Positions 33,299 to 42,178 of a stretch of 64,000 nucleotides of DNA are shown one piece after another (position 1 is the first letter of the stretch; each line of letters starts with the position of its first letter). A program made the position numbers and the translations under genes. Where the stretch lies: positions 1-64,000 of the forward strand of contig JAZLGU010000055.1 of assembly GCA_045616485.1 (NCBI GenBank), written 5' to 3'. The notes under the pieces were generated by a model. It was given only the letters and a program-made list of their open reading frames with translations. It searched no databases and was not told where the DNA came from. The DNA comes from RGIG3528 sp045616485 (GTDB taxonomy: Bacteria > Bacillota > Clostridia > Lachnospirales > Lachnospiraceae).

Positions 33299-34586
33299 TT
33301 CAGATGAAAATTTCAAAAAAATAATAGCATCCATTGATGCTGAAAACGAAACAAGAGAAGCTGTACTGAAACTTGTAGCTGACTATGATGATGCAGGCTG
33401 TGACGGGCTTTATATCTACAACTATTCCAAAAGCTTTGAGGAAAGAGAGGCTTTTATATCTACTCTGCGTCTTGTAAGAGACCGCACTGATATTCCTTTT
33501 ATGGTGGGAGTATATGTGGACCGCTTAGAGGATGTTAAGAAGGCATATTATTCAGGTGCATCCAAGGTATGTGTAAATATGGAAGCTATTTCTTCACCTG
33601 AGCTTCTGGCTGATGCCTGCAAAAAAATAGGTGGAGACAATGTTTTTGCCTGTGTGAATTTTGGCTACAATTACAAAGAGGAAGTGCTGACAGAAGTAGG
33701 ATTGGAGTGCCTGGAGCTGCTTAAGACAGGTATATGCGGTATCTTAGCCAAGCATGTGAATATTACTCCTCGTATTATACATTTCCTTGAGAAAAATGAA
33801 TGCAAGGTTATTATTCAGGATTCTCTTAACAGAAATACAATAACAAGCCTGCTGGAGCTGCCCAACGTATCCGGTATCGCTACAAATTACTATGAAGGAA
33901 AGAATATTTTCTCCGTGAAAAAAGCCCTGGCAGGACAGGGACTTCAGGTCTCCATTAACAGTGCAGGTCTTGCTTTTGCTGACATGAAGAAAAATGAAGC
34001 GGGCCTTGTGCCTTGTATTGTACAGGATTATAAGACCAATCAGGTACTTATGATGGCTTATATGAATGAGGAATCTTACAATAAAACTCTTGAAACAGGT
34101 ATTATGACATATTTTTCCAGAAGCCGTAATGAGCTTTGGATAAAGGGTGAAACATCAGGACATTATCAGTATGTAAAGTCCATGTCCATAGACTGCGATT
34201 CTGACACCTTGTTAGCAAAAGTAAAGCAGATAGGGGCTGCCTGTCATACCGGCAATTATTCCTGTTTCTTTACTGATGTTTTCTCAACCGGAGCAGATAC
34301 CAGGGATATAAGTGCTGTGCTCACCGATGTGTATTCTGTTATTGCTGACAGAAAAGTACATCCAAAGGAAGGCAGCTATACCAATTATCTTTTTGACAAA
34401 GGCATTGATAAGATTTTGAAAAAGTGCGGCGAGGAAGCTACAGAAATAGTTATTGCTGCCAAGAATCCTGATGCGGAAGAGCTTAGATATGAGATAGCAG
34501 ATTTCCTCTATCACTGCATGGTACTTATGGTAGAATGCGGTCTTGACTGGGATGATATAGGAAGAGAGCTGGCTTCCAGAGAATAA
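33291..34586 (+). CDS. hisIE: HisIE with N-terminal degenerate HisF-like domain
   Basis: The C-terminal half is the bifunctional phosphoribosyl-AMP cyclohydrolase (HisI, about residues 225-335, with MTYFSRSRNELWIKGETSGH and the zinc-type CHTGNYSC) and phosphoribosyl-ATP pyrophosphatase (HisE, about 340-431, with KKCGEEATEIVIAAKN), steps 2 and 3 of the pathway. The first about 220 residues form a HisA/HisF-type barrel by pattern: D16 in ASIDAEN matches HisF Asp11, but the second catalytic Asp appears to be N123 in CVNF, and the GG phosphate-binding motifs are replaced by VGVYVDRLED and IIQDSLNRN. The TTG start at 33291 follows GGGAGG. I infer HisIE activity and an inactive or altered barrel. 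Confidence 0.85.
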   Translation: MNNSDENFKKIIASIDAENETREAVLKLVADYDDAGCDGLYIYNYSKSFEEREAFISTLRLVRDRTDIPFMVGVYVDRLEDVKKAYYSGASKVCVNMEAISSPELLADACKKIGGDNVFACVNFGYNYKEEVLTEVGLECLELLKTGICGILAKHVNITPRIIHFLEKNECKVIIQDSLNRNTITSLLELPNVSGIATNYYEGKNIFSVKKALAGQGLQVSINSAGLAFADMKKNEAGLVPCIVQDYKTNQVLMMAYMNEESYNKTLETGIMTYFSRSRNELWIKGETSGHYQYVKSMSIDCDSDTLLAKVKQIGAACHTGNYSCFFTDVFSTGADTRDISAVLTDVYSVIADRKVHPKEGSYTNYLFDKGIDKILKKCGEEATEIVIAAKNPDAEELRYEIADFLYHCMVLMVECGLDWDDIGRELASRE

Positions 34587-34638
34587 ATCCTTTGACATTA
34601 CTGCTGCTTACCTTTTTTAATTTTTTAATATTACTTTA

Positions 34639-34667
34639 TGGATATTTATTGAAGAATAGTGTATAAT
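34639..34667 (+). promoter_or_regulatory. promoter for small membrane peptide/asp23 group
   Basis: TGGATA (34639-34644), 17 bases, TATAAT (34662-34667). It lies in the AT-rich gap after hisIE and before the 45-residue ORF. No convincing terminator for the his operon was seen in this gap. Confidence 0.55.
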
Positions 34668-34722
34668 CAAGGATAACAGTGATTTTATGCAGACATTGCA
34701 AAATTCTTTGGAGGATTTTAAT

Positions 34723-34860
34723 ATGGATTATGTTAATCAGTTATTTAATGCTACTATTCAGTATATCCTGACAGCTGTTGTATGCACAGGCTGTGCATTT
34801 TTAGGTATCAGACTGCGTCAGCTTAAAAATAAAAGAGATGCAGCTAAGGCAGAACAGTAG
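34723..34860 (+). CDS. 45-residue single-pass membrane peptide
   Basis: Small ORF starting at ATG with TTGGAGGATTTTAAT upstream, a strong ribosome binding site with normal spacing. The product begins MDYVNQLFNATIQYILTAV, has one hydrophobic segment (about residues 12-29, containing two cysteines and small residues) and a basic C-terminus (LRQLKNKRDAAKAEQ). A good promoter precedes it and asp23 follows 35 bases later. These features support a real gene despite the size. Function is unknown; a small membrane partner of the Asp23 protein is only a suggestion from position. Confidence 0.75.
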   Translation: MDYVNQLFNATIQYILTAVVCTGCAFLGIRLRQLKNKRDAAKAEQ

Positions 34861-34895
34861 TAACAGTCATAGAATTGGGACGGGAGGATTTTACC

Positions 34896-35276
34896 ATGAA
34901 TATGGAAAGTATACATGTACAAAGTAAGGAAGGATTTACATCTGATGTAAAGATTTCCAGTGATGTTATAGCTACTATAGTAGCTCTGGCTGTGACTGAG
35001 GCTGAGGGTATTGCAGCTTTGTCCGGCAATCTTACCAATGAATTTATCGGAAGACTTGGGATTAAGAATGTTTCAAAGGGCGTACAGATAGCATTTGCAG
35101 AGGACAGAAAAAGTCTTTCATGCTCCATTGATGCAGTTATGAAGTATGGCTATTCTATTCCTGATACTTCCAGACTTGTTCAGGAAAAGGTAAAGAGCGC
35201 AGTAGAGTCTATGGTAGGCGTTAAGGTTGATTCTGTAAATCTTAACATTGTAGGCGTTAATACAGATGCTGAATAA
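34896..35276 (+). CDS. Asp23/Gls24 family envelope stress protein
   Basis: Small conserved Firmicutes protein associated with the membrane and alkaline/envelope stress; the biochemical role is unknown. I chose the ATG at 34896, preceded by CGGGAGGATTTT, giving 126 residues; an in-frame TTG at 34875 is upstream of this ribosome binding site. Family features include ISSDVIATIVALAVTEAEGI near the N-terminus and SVNLNIVGV at the end. The order asp23-nusB is common in clostridia. It follows a 45-residue membrane peptide gene. Confidence 0.9.
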   Translation: MNMESIHVQSKEGFTSDVKISSDVIATIVALAVTEAEGIAALSGNLTNEFIGRLGIKNVSKGVQIAFAEDRKSLSCSIDAVMKYGYSIPDTSRLVQEKVKSAVESMVGVKVDSVNLNIVGVNTDAE

Positions 35277-35375
35277 TTATTTTTAAAGCACCTTGAAAAA
35301 ATCAGGTCGGACTGACCAAGTTACGACTTCTCCGCATGGAAAAAGCCTGTGGATTGACATAAGAGAGGAATTTAT

Positions 35376-35774
35376 ATGACTAAGCATGAACAAAGAGAAA
35401 AGCTGTTCCAGCTGATTTTCGAGCTGGACTTCCATGAAAAGCAGGAAAAGGAGGAACAGATGGACCTCTTTAGACGTCTTTACATGGCTCAGAGCCCTGA
35501 GGATTTTGAGCTGGTAAAGGCCAGATGTGAGAAAGTGCTGGCGCTGTTGGGTGAGATCGACATGGTGATTTCCGAGATTTCCACAGGCTGGTCTATCGGA
35601 CGTTTAGGTAAAGCTGAGCTTGCCATCCTTCGTGTAGCTGTTTACGAGATACTTCATGATGATGAAGTACCTGCCAGCGTAGCTATCAATGAGGCTGTCG
35701 AGCTGTCCAAGGCTTACGGTAGTGATAATGCTCATAGTTTTGTAAATGGTGTTTTAGCAAAGCTTGCTAAATAG
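35376..35774 (+). CDS. nusB: transcription antitermination factor NusB
   Basis: Binds boxA RNA with NusE (S10) for rRNA antitermination. The 132-residue protein is all-helical with the family start REKLFQLIFELDFH and C-terminal block ILRVAVYEILHDDEVPASVAINEAVELSKAYG (quoted as AVYEILHDDEVPASVAINEA). AGAGGAAT precedes the ATG. The 99-base gap upstream holds a short GGTC/GACC inverted repeat but no clear promoter or terminator. It opens the nusB-xseA-xseB-ispA-dxs-tlyA-nadK-argR run. Confidence 0.93.
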   Translation: MTKHEQREKLFQLIFELDFHEKQEKEEQMDLFRRLYMAQSPEDFELVKARCEKVLALLGEIDMVISEISTGWSIGRLGKAELAILRVAVYEILHDDEVPASVAINEAVELSKAYGSDNAHSFVNGVLAKLAK

Positions 35775-35788
35775 AAAAGTAGGGAAAA

Positions 35789-36988
35789 GTGCAAAATCAA
35801 ACCTTAACTGTCACCGAGTACACCAGGTATATAAAGAATGTGCTGGAAAGCGATTTTCTTTTAAAGACCTGTTTCGTAAAAGGTGAAGTATCCAATTGCA
35901 AATATCATTCCTCCGGTCATATATATTTTACACTGAAAGATAGTGGTGCTCAGGTACCATGTGTAATGTTTGCCGGTCGTAGGACCGGCATTTCTTTTGT
36001 TCTGAAAGATGGACAAAGTGTCATTGTAGGCGGGACTACCGGCCTCTATGAGCCTCAGGGTAAATATCAGATATATGCTGAAGTAATCAGACTGGATGGC
36101 GAAGGCAGCCTTTACGAAGAGTATGAAAGGCTTAAAAAGAAGCTGAGTGCCGAGGGGCTTTTTGACAGTGATCACAAAAAGCCTATTCCAAAGTATGTTA
36201 AAACAGTAGGAATTGTTACTGCATCCACGGGAGCTGCTATTCGGGATATATGCCAGATTAGTAAAAGACGTAATCCTTATGTGCAGCTTATACTGTATCC
36301 TGCCAAGGTACAGGGAGAAGGCTCCGCTGAAAGCGTAGTTCGTGGCATTAAAGCCCTGGACGGAAAAGCAGACGTTATTATCGTTGGACGTGGTGGTGGC
36401 TCTATTGAGGACCTCTGGGCCTTTAATGAAGAAATCACAGCCAGGGCTATTTATGACTGTAAGACGCCTATTATTTCTGCAGTAGGTCATGAGACAGATA
36501 CGACTATTGCAGATTATGTTTCTGACCTTCGGGCACCTACACCTTCTGCAGGTGCAGAGCTTTGTGTATTTCAGATAAACGATCTGGAGCAGAGACTTGC
36601 TCTTTATCATGAAGATCTGGCGGGGGCTATGCTGAATGCTATTCAGCTTTATCGTAACAAGATAGAAAAAAGAGGCCTGAGACTTCAAAGAATGAGTCCC
36701 AAGCAGCAGCTTATGCTGAAAAAACAGAAGGCGGAAAATTACGATAAAAGACTTAAAAATGCCATGAACAGCCTGATCAATAAGAGAAAGCAGGCATTGT
36801 CCGCAGCAGCAGGCAGACTGGATGCCTTAAGCCCTGTAAAAAGGCTGGAAAGCGGTTTTTCTTATGTGAGCAGGGAAGATAATAAGACTGTTACCAAGGT
36901 GTCTGAAGTAAAGGTGGGAGATACCTTAAAGATTCAGGTTACCGACGGTGTGATCAGTGCAGAAGTTTCAGATATAACAGGAGTATGA
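35789..36988 (+). CDS. xseA: exodeoxyribonuclease VII large subunit
   Basis: Catalytic subunit of ExoVII, which degrades single-stranded DNA in both directions in repair. The 399-residue protein starts at GTG (AGGGAAAA upstream) and has an N-terminal OB-fold (about residues 1-100), the catalytic domain with DVIIVGRGGGSIEDLWAFNEE and AVGHETDTTIADYVSDLRAPTPS (quoted in parts) and a coiled-coil C-terminal region. It is 14 bases after nusB and one base before xseB. Confidence 0.95.
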   Translation: MQNQTLTVTEYTRYIKNVLESDFLLKTCFVKGEVSNCKYHSSGHIYFTLKDSGAQVPCVMFAGRRTGISFVLKDGQSVIVGGTTGLYEPQGKYQIYAEVIRLDGEGSLYEEYERLKKKLSAEGLFDSDHKKPIPKYVKTVGIVTASTGAAIRDICQISKRRNPYVQLILYPAKVQGEGSAESVVRGIKALDGKADVIIVGRGGGSIEDLWAFNEEITARAIYDCKTPIISAVGHETDTTIADYVSDLRAPTPSAGAELCVFQINDLEQRLALYHEDLAGAMLNAIQLYRNKIEKRGLRLQRMSPKQQLMLKKQKAENYDKRLKNAMNSLINKRKQALSAAAGRLDALSPVKRLESGFSYVSREDNKTVTKVSEVKVGDTLKIQVTDGVISAEVSDITGV

Positions 36989-36989
36989 T

Positions 36990-37193
36990 ATGGCTTCAAA
37001 AAAAGCAGACGAAGAATTAAGCCTTGAGCAGCTTATGGAAGAGCTGGACGAGACTATAGAAAAACTGGAAGGCGCAGAGATGCCGCTATCCCAGTCCTTT
37101 GAGCTTTATAAAAAGGGCTGTGACCTTTTGGTAAAGTGTAATGGAGAGATAGACAGAGTTGAAAAAGAGCTTATGGTGCTGGAGGGCAATTAA
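36990..37193 (+). CDS. xseB: exodeoxyribonuclease VII small subunit
   Basis: Small helical subunit that coats the XseA coiled coil. The 67-residue protein has the family pattern SLEQLMEELDETIEKLEGAEMPLSQSFELYKKG (core EELDETIEKLEGAEMPLS). AGGAGTATGAT precedes the ATG, which begins within two bases of the xseA stop, so the subunits are co-translated. Confidence 0.95.
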   Translation: MASKKADEELSLEQLMEELDETIEKLEGAEMPLSQSFELYKKGCDLLVKCNGEIDRVEKELMVLEGN

Positions 37194-37213
37194 TAAGCTC
37201 GGAGGAGATTGTT

Positions 37214-38167
37214 TTGGATTTTAGGGCAGAATATGATAAAAGGTATAAGTATGTCCAGGAGGTGCTGGAAAGCTTTTTGCCTGAAGAAGAAGGCTATCAG
37301 AAAATAATGTTTGAGGCCATGAACTATTCCATAAGAGTAGGAGGAAAGAGGCTTCGTCCCATTTTTGTTTATGAGCTTTACAGAATATTTCAGCTGAAGG
37401 CAGGAATAAAAGAAGAGGATATTGATTTCTCCAGAGTAGAGCCCTTTATGGCGGCTATAGAAATGATCCATACCTATTCACTGGTACATGATGATTTGCC
37501 TGCCATGGATAATGACGACCTGCGTCGGGGACACCCTACCACACATAAAAAATTTGGTCATGCCATGGGGATTCTTGCGGGAGATTCTTTATTAAATTAT
37601 GCCATGGAGACAGCGTGTAAGGCCTTTAGCGATGGCGTGTACGGCTCTGAGCCTGTATATGATGATGTTTCCGATGAAGAATGGAATCGCCGTGTGGCAA
37701 AGGCCATGAAGGTATTTTTTACCAGAAGCGGTGTCTATGGTATGATAGGTGGTCAGACTGTAGATGTACTTAAAAATGGCGAGAATCTTACAGAAGATGA
37801 AATAGAATTTGTATATCAGTTAAAGACCTGTGCTCTTATTTCAGCTTCTATCCTGGGGGGAGCTATCTTAGGTGGAGCTAAAATCAGAGATATAGAAGCT
37901 TTGGAGCCTCTGGGATATTATATCGGTATGGCGTTTCAGATAAAGGATGATATCTTAGATATCACTGCTGATGAAGCTGTACTGGGCAAGCCTGTAGGCT
38001 CAGATGAAAGAAATGGTAAGATTACATATGTGACCTTACACGGTATGAAAGGTGCAGAAGAGAAGGTGAAAGAGTTTACTGACAAGGCCGCCGAAATTGC
38101 TGACAGCCTCAGTGAATCTGAGTTCTTAAAAGAGCTTATATTAAGCCTTCTTACGCGAAACAAATAA
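37214..38167 (+). CDS. ispA: farnesyl/geranylgeranyl diphosphate synthase
   Basis: Head-to-tail prenyltransferase condensing IPP with allylic diphosphates for quinone, undecaprenyl and tRNA modification precursors. The 317-residue all-helical protein has the first aspartate-rich motif DDLPAMDNDDLRRG and the second motif FQIKDDILD. The TTG start follows CGGAGGAGAT. Its stop codon overlaps the dxs start (TAATG), tying it to isoprenoid precursor synthesis. Product chain length cannot be read with certainty. Confidence 0.92.
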   Translation: MDFRAEYDKRYKYVQEVLESFLPEEEGYQKIMFEAMNYSIRVGGKRLRPIFVYELYRIFQLKAGIKEEDIDFSRVEPFMAAIEMIHTYSLVHDDLPAMDNDDLRRGHPTTHKKFGHAMGILAGDSLLNYAMETACKAFSDGVYGSEPVYDDVSDEEWNRRVAKAMKVFFTRSGVYGMIGGQTVDVLKNGENLTEDEIEFVYQLKTCALISASILGGAILGGAKIRDIEALEPLGYYIGMAFQIKDDILDITADEAVLGKPVGSDERNGKITYVTLHGMKGAEEKVKEFTDKAAEIADSLSESEFLKELILSLLTRNK

Positions 38168-40038
38168 TGAAAGAATATCCACTGATTGGACAAATTAAAA
38201 AAGCCAATGATGTAAAAAATATACCGGAAGGGGAGCTTCATGCCCTTTGCAGGGAGATACGCTCTTTTTTGCTGGAAAAAGTTTCAGAAACAGGTGGTCA
38301 TCTCTCATCAAATCTTGGTGTGGTAGAGCTTACTGTTGCCCTTCATCGTTTTTTGGACCTGCCTCATGATAAGATAGTATTTGACGTGGGGCATCAGGCC
38401 TATGTGCATAAGATGCTTACAGGAAGACAGGATTTTTCACGCTTGCGTAAGCTGGGAGGGCTGTCAGGCTTCCCCAAAATCGCTGAAAGTGATTGTGATT
38501 CCTTTAATGTAGGTCATTCCAGTACATCCCTTTCCATTGCAGCAGGCCTGCAGACTGCCAGAGATCTTAATGGTGAGAATCATAAAATTGTGGCAGTAAT
38601 AGGAGACGGAGCCCTGGGAGGCGGTATGGCCTATGAGGCTCTTAACAATATCGGAAAAACAAAGAGCAACGTTATTATTATATTAAATGATAACGAGATG
38701 TCCATAGATGCCAATGTGGGCGGTATGGCCAATTATCTTGGTGCTATCCGTACCAACAATTCCTATACTAATTTTAAGAACAATCTCCAGCATACTTTGG
38801 AGAGTGTGCCCTATGTAGGTGAAGGCATTGTAAAAAGAATGCGTCATCAGCGAGATAACATTAAAGCGCTGGTGGTGGGCGGCATGTTTTTTGAGGATTT
38901 GGGTTTTATGTATATCGGACCTATTGATGGTCATGATATTGCCAGTATTTCCAAAGCGCTGGAAAGTGCTTCCCATGCCCATAAGCCGGTTATTATTCAT
39001 TGTCTCACCAAAAAGGGAAAGGGGTATGCTCCTGCAGAGAAAAATCCCGGTAAATTCCACGGTATTGCCCCATTTGATATTGCTACCGGCAAGATAAAGC
39101 AGCAGGGAAACGGAAAAAGCTATACCAGTGCTTTTTCTGAAAAGATGACTGAGCTGGGAGAAAAGCATAAAAACGTAGTAGCTATTACTGCAGCCATGGT
39201 TTTTGGTACAGGACTTAATGAGTTTTCCAAGAAATATCCTGACAGGTTTTTTGACGTGGGTATAGCTGAACAGCACGCTGTAACCTTCGCGTCGGCTATG
39301 GCCAAATCAGGCTACAGGCCTTTTGTTGCTATTTATTCCAGCTTCTTACAGAGAAGTTATGATCAGATACTGCATGATGTATGCATTACAAAACAGCCTG
39401 TAACTTTTATGATTGACAGGGCAGGCATAGTAGGAGCAGATGGTGAGACTCACCAGGGTATTTTCGACTTGTCATATCTGTCCCATATGCCCGGGATGAC
39501 CATAATGACTCCGAAAAACTGTGAAGAACTGGAGATGATGATGGATTTTTCCATGACTATTCCGGGGCCTTGTGCCATCAGATACCCCAGAGGTGCTGAG
39601 AATTCCCTTGTTTCCGGCCTTACATCGGCCCCTATAGAATACGGCCGTTCCGAGGAAATTGTATCAGGTGATACGGTGGCCATTTTCTCAGTAGGTTCTG
39701 TTCTGGATAAGGCCATGGAGCTGTGCGAGAGGCTTACAGAGGCAGGTATCAGTACTACGGTAATTAATGCCAGATTTGTAAGTCCTGTGGACAGTGACAG
39801 GATTAATGAGGCAGCAGAAAAGTATAAAGTTATTGTATCCATGGAGGAAAATGTGACAGCAGGTGGCTATGGAGAGCATCTGGCGTCTGCTTTACTTTCC
39901 CATGGGTGCAGGGCAGCTTTTATAAATGCAGCTCTGGACAATGCCTTTATTGAACATGGTAGCAGAGACGAGCTGATGAAGCTTCACGGTATAGATACAG
40001 ATAAGATTTACAATGAGATTAGACATATATTTGGTTGA
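38167..40038 (+). CDS. dxs: 1-deoxy-D-xylulose-5-phosphate synthase
   Basis: First enzyme of the MEP isoprenoid pathway, joining pyruvate and glyceraldehyde-3-phosphate using thiamine diphosphate. The 623-residue protein has the TPP/Mg motif GDGALGGGMAYEALNN, the histidine-containing GHSSTSLS near residue 115, and the transketolase middle and C-terminal domains (DRAGIVGADGETHQG; FVSPVD). It overlaps ispA by one base and the tlyA-type gene by 26 bases. Confidence 0.96.
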   Translation: MKEYPLIGQIKKANDVKNIPEGELHALCREIRSFLLEKVSETGGHLSSNLGVVELTVALHRFLDLPHDKIVFDVGHQAYVHKMLTGRQDFSRLRKLGGLSGFPKIAESDCDSFNVGHSSTSLSIAAGLQTARDLNGENHKIVAVIGDGALGGGMAYEALNNIGKTKSNVIIILNDNEMSIDANVGGMANYLGAIRTNNSYTNFKNNLQHTLESVPYVGEGIVKRMRHQRDNIKALVVGGMFFEDLGFMYIGPIDGHDIASISKALESASHAHKPVIIHCLTKKGKGYAPAEKNPGKFHGIAPFDIATGKIKQQGNGKSYTSAFSEKMTELGEKHKNVVAITAAMVFGTGLNEFSKKYPDRFFDVGIAEQHAVTFASAMAKSGYRPFVAIYSSFLQRSYDQILHDVCITKQPVTFMIDRAGIVGADGETHQGIFDLSYLSHMPGMTIMTPKNCEELEMMMDFSMTIPGPCAIRYPRGAENSLVSGLTSAPIEYGRSEEIVSGDTVAIFSVGSVLDKAMELCERLTEAGISTTVINARFVSPVDSDRINEAAEKYKVIVSMEENVTAGGYGEHLASALLSHGCRAAFINAALDNAFIEHGSRDELMKLHGIDTDKIYNEIRHIFG

Positions 40039-40735
40039 AAATAATATAGCCACAGGGCGCGACAGGGCGAAAGAAATGATTGCCGGCAATCAGATCCTGG
40101 TTAACGGAAAGACTGTGGAAAAGCCTGCGTTCGATGTGGGAGCTGATGATAAAGTAGAAGTGGCAGGAGAAGTACTTCGATATGTCAGCAGAGGCGGACT
40201 GAAGCTGGAAAAAGCCATTAATGATTTTTCTCTGGATCTTTCCGACAGGGTATGTATGGACATAGGAGCTTCTACCGGTGGTTTTACCGACTGCATGCTG
40301 CAGAATGGGGCAAGATATGTGTATGCCATTGATGTAGGCAGAGATCAGCTGGCAGATAAGCTCTTAAATGACCCAAGAGTAGAAAACAGGGAGCAGACCA
40401 ATGCCAGGGAGCTTGAACAGGCAGATTTTCCTATACTGCCGGATTTTGCCTCCTGTGATGTGTCCTTTATTTCGCTTACCAAGATACTTCCTGCCATATA
40501 CAGGTCTTTAGCTGATAATGGCAAGGGTGTTTGCCTGATTAAGCCTCAGTTTGAGGCAGGGCCCAAAAATCTTAATAAAAAAGGTGTAGTAAAGGATAAA
40601 AAAGTTAGGGATAAAGTGGTGGAGGATATAAAGGCTTTTGCAGGTGATTTAGGCTTTAAGCATATAAGAATCACTGAATCGCCCATCACCGGACCGGAAG
40701 GAAATGTTGAGTATTTAATGTATATGGAAAAATAA
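40013..40735 (+). CDS. tlyA: TlyA-family rRNA 2'-O-methyltransferase
   Basis: S4-domain methyltransferase (FtsJ-like fold) that modifies ribosomal RNA; homologues are also annotated as haemolysins. The 240-residue protein starts MRLDIYLVENNIATGRDRAK, an S4 RNA-binding domain, followed by the SAM site CMDIGASTGGFTDCMLQNGA and a C-terminal LIKPQFEAG motif. The ATG lies inside dxs with a 26-base overlap, typical of this cluster. Function as a cytotoxin is not implied. Confidence 0.9.
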   Translation: MRLDIYLVENNIATGRDRAKEMIAGNQILVNGKTVEKPAFDVGADDKVEVAGEVLRYVSRGGLKLEKAINDFSLDLSDRVCMDIGASTGGFTDCMLQNGARYVYAIDVGRDQLADKLLNDPRVENREQTNARELEQADFPILPDFASCDVSFISLTKILPAIYRSLADNGKGVCLIKPQFEAGPKNLNKKGVVKDKKVRDKVVEDIKAFAGDLGFKHIRITESPITGPEGNVEYLMYMEK

Positions 40736-40756
40736 TTTTCTTTCATGGGGTTTAAT

Positions 40757-41560
40757 ATGAAAAAATATTTGATACTGGCCAATAAAGACAGAGATGCCAA
40801 TGGTAATTTTGTGGAACGTACCAAAAGGGCAGTGGAGAGCCTGGGGCATGAGGCTGTGGAATATCAGGAAAGTCATGACTATGGCGACTGTGTTGCTGCT
40901 ATTATCTTAGGTGGAGATGGGACACTTATAAGAGCAGCATCTACACTAAAGCGTTTCGATATTCCTTTACTTGGTATTAATACCGGGACTGTAGGATACC
41001 TTACCGCGGCAGAAAATACTGAGCTGGAACAGGCAGTGGAACGCCTTATTAAAGGTGACTTCAGGATAAAAAAACGAATGATGCTTGATGTATCTTTAAA
41101 CGGTGAAGAAGCAGTGACCATACTGAACGATGTGGTAGTATCCAGAAGCGGCTTTTCCAGAATGATTAAGCTTTTGTTATTTATTAATGATGAGCTGATA
41201 GATGAAGTATCAGGAGATGGCATAATAGTAGCCACGCCCACAGGCTCAACAGGTTACAATCTGTCTGCAGGTGGAGCTGTATGTGTGCCCGAGGCTGAAG
41301 TTATACTTGTGACACCTATATGCGCCCACTCCGTATCTACCAGGGGGATTATTTCCAGCCCTACTGATGAAATTAAAATAATGGTTATAGACAGACGTAA
41401 TCCACAGGTGATGGATATAGGTCTTACGACTGACGGTAATGGATTTGCGTCATTAAAAACAGGCGATACCATTGTTATAAAAAAGTCGGATTATTCCACA
41501 AAGCTTATTGAAATCTCCGGCAAGTCATTTTTTGACACGGTAAAAAAGAAACTTTCATAA
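40757..41560 (+). CDS. nadK: NAD kinase
   Basis: Phosphorylates NAD to NADP. I start it at 40757 (MKKYLILANKDRD), which has TGGGG upstream; the in-frame ATG at 40745 lacks a ribosome binding site. The 267-residue protein has the signature LGGDGTLIRAAST and GTVGYLTAAE, then NDVVVSRSGFSRM and TPTGSTGYNLSAGG, which bind NAD and phosphate. It lies between tlyA and argR, as is usual in clostridia and bacilli. Confidence 0.93.
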   Translation: MKKYLILANKDRDANGNFVERTKRAVESLGHEAVEYQESHDYGDCVAAIILGGDGTLIRAASTLKRFDIPLLGINTGTVGYLTAAENTELEQAVERLIKGDFRIKKRMMLDVSLNGEEAVTILNDVVVSRSGFSRMIKLLLFINDELIDEVSGDGIIVATPTGSTGYNLSAGGAVCVPEAEVILVTPICAHSVSTRGIISSPTDEIKIMVIDRRNPQVMDIGLTTDGNGFASLKTGDTIVIKKSDYSTKLIEISGKSFFDTVKKKLS

Positions 41561-41589
41561 ACAGTACATCGAAAAAAGGATAGAAGAAG

Positions 41590-42048
41590 ATGGCAGATAA
41601 GAGAACAGAAAGACTTGAAGCAATTAAAAATATAATCAGAAATGAAGTGGTAACTACCCAGGAAGAGCTGGTGGCTCATCTTAATGATATGGGATACCTT
41701 GTTACTCAGGCTACCATATCACGTGACATCAGAGAGCTGGGGCTGACCAAATTTACTTCAGCTAACGGTGATCTTCAGTACAGGCTTCCTGATGAAGGTG
41801 TGGTAGTAGACCGTACCAAGTACGTTAGAATATTAAAGGAATCCCTGGTATCCATGGAGGATGCCCAGAATATCCTTGTAATAAAAACTGTATCCGGTAT
41901 GGCTATGGCGGCAGCAGCAGCTCTGGATTCATTAAAGGTACCATATTTAGTCGGCTGTATTGCAGGTGATGATACGGTAATGTGCGTCATAAAGAAAACA
42001 GAATACGTATCTGTAGTTATGGACACTTTAGAGCAGCTTATCAGGTAG
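41590..42048 (+). CDS. argR: arginine repressor ArgR/AhrC
   Basis: Arginine-responsive hexameric regulator of arginine metabolism. The 152-residue protein has an N-terminal winged helix (RLEAIKNIIRNEVVTTQEEL, VTQATISRDIRELGL) and a C-terminal arginine-binding oligomerisation domain (GCIAGDDTVMCVIK). No arginine genes are in the window; its place next to nadK and recN is a conserved Firmicutes arrangement. A weak terminator-like hairpin follows at about 42051-42072. Confidence 0.94.
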   Translation: MADKRTERLEAIKNIIRNEVVTTQEELVAHLNDMGYLVTQATISRDIRELGLTKFTSANGDLQYRLPDEGVVVDRTKYVRILKESLVSMEDAQNILVIKTVSGMAMAAAAALDSLKVPYLVGCIAGDDTVMCVIKKTEYVSVVMDTLEQLIR

Positions 42049-42050
42049 AT

Positions 42051-42073
42051 TGGGCTTTGCTCCAGTTTTTTCT
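42051..42073 (+). terminator. weak terminator after argR
   Basis: TGGGC and GCTCCA form an imperfect five-base-pair stem with one bulge, followed by GTTTTTTC. The following promoter supports a transcript boundary here. Confidence 0.45.
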
Positions 42074-42101
42074 TGACCAAATATAAGTTCTCTGCTAAAA
42101 T
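42073..42101 (+). promoter_or_regulatory. promoter for yebC
   Basis: TTGACC (42073-42078), 17 bases, TAAAAT (42096-42101), 78 bases before the yebC start. Good match to the sigma-A consensus. Confidence 0.65.
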
Positions 42102-42178
42102 CTTAAAGGTTATTTTTAAGATTGAAGCCATAGAGACGGCTTTATAATTAGATTTTAATGTATTAAGGAAGGTTTTTT

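Noticed and set aside
35277..35375. Terminator or small RNA in the asp23-nusB gap
   Set aside because: Only a four-base GGTC/GACC inverted repeat without a T-run was found; no convincing structure or promoter.
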